6,307 nucleotides of DNA, from positions 1 through 6,307 of the forward strand of contig URNE01000149.1 of NCBI GenBank assembly GCA_900549045.1, written 5' to 3'. The position numbers and the translations under genes are program-made. This DNA is from an uncultured bacterium (GTDB lineage: Bacteria; Verrucomicrobiota; Lentisphaeria; Victivallales; UBA1829). The first letter of the stretch is position 1; each line of letters opens with the position of its first letter. The notes beneath the pieces were generated by a model. It did no database searches. It was given only the letters and a program-made list of their open reading frames with translations, and had not been told where the DNA came from. Shown piece after piece: positions 6,159 through 6,307 of the stretch.

Positions 6159-6307
6159 ATGAAGAAAAATGAATTTGTCGTGCTTAATATCGGCGATCGC
6201 GAGATACAACTTCCGGTTGTCACCGGAACCGAAGGCGAAAAAGCATTTGATATCACCCAGCTCCGAAAGCAGACCAGATTCATCACTATTGACCCGGGGT
6301 TCATGAA
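6159..6307 (+). CDS. gltA: Citrate synthase, 3' end beyond window
   Basis: Citrate synthase condenses acetyl-CoA with oxaloacetate to give citrate, the entry step of the TCA cycle, in the cytoplasm. Only 49 codons are present and the frame is still open at the window end. The translated start is recognisable as the N-terminal domain of bacterial (hexameric, type II) citrate synthases: IGDREIQLPVVTGTEGEKAFDIT, then TRFITIDPGFM, where the family reads LPV-x-GTEG-x-AxDI ... T-x-DPG. The catalytic His and Asp residues lie downstream, outside the window. The start has AAGGAG (6145-6150) eight bases upstream. It appears to have its own promoter and is not obviously coupled to the Nudix gene, which ends 143 bases earlier. 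Confidence 0.9.
   Translation, partial: MKKNEFVVLNIGDREIQLPVVTGTEGEKAFDITQLRKQTRFITIDPGFM

Noticed and set aside
1..6307. CRISPR array, tRNA, rRNA, transposase gene or phage genes.
   Set aside because: No regularly spaced direct repeats, cloverleaf, rRNA-like stretch or transposase/phage coding sequence was seen.

Overview
The window looks like a piece of a moderately GC-rich (mid-50s %, by eye) Gram-negative-type bacterial chromosome. It holds ordinary housekeeping genes plus one gut- or polysaccharide-associated hydrolase gene pair. The lineage cannot be fixed from the sequence alone. The SGNH hydrolase with a GxDLY-type N-terminal domain, beside a complete dTDP-rhamnose operon and a citrate synthase of the bacterial hexameric style, would fit the Lentisphaerota/Verrucomicrobiota (Victivallis-like) side of the tree. 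That placement is an inference of low to moderate strength.

Layout. Positions 1-3327 (+) carry the dTDP-L-rhamnose operon in the order rfbB-rfbA-rfbC-rfbD (rmlBACD). rfbB lacks only about nine N-terminal residues, cut by the window edge. All three junctions are 4-base ATGA stop/start overlaps, so the four enzymes are probably translationally coupled from one mRNA. A perfect 9-bp GC-rich hairpin at 3334-3362 closes the operon. Positions 3370-5316 (-) form a convergent two-gene operon: an SGNH/GDSL-type hydrolase is read first, and 12 bases later comes an unrecognised four-helix membrane protein with a large extracytoplasmic C-terminal domain. A promoter-like site sits just upstream of the hydrolase. 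Positions 5620-6015 (+) encode a MutT-like Nudix hydrolase. Positions 6159-6307 (+) are the first 49 codons of citrate synthase (gltA), preceded by a good promoter and a leader of about 90 nt.

How the genes work together. The rfb genes turn glucose-1-phosphate and dTTP into dTDP-L-rhamnose for surface polysaccharide. The SGNH enzyme probably removes acyl groups, possibly from carbohydrate, and may act with its membrane-protein neighbour. The Nudix and citrate synthase genes are separate housekeeping units.

The most unusual part is the roughly 300-base intergenic region 5317-5619. It contains a 98-bp imperfect palindrome (5459-5556) with a 14-bp closing stem, a central 6-bp hairpin and several matching short internal pairings. 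On the minus strand the palindrome is preceded by an extended -10 promoter (TGgTATACT) whose predicted start falls at the foot of the stem, and it is followed by a TTTTT tract. This is the geometry of a free-standing small RNA of about 105 nt. The alternative is a small non-autonomous or relic IS200/IS605-type palindromic element. No undescribed protein system was found.
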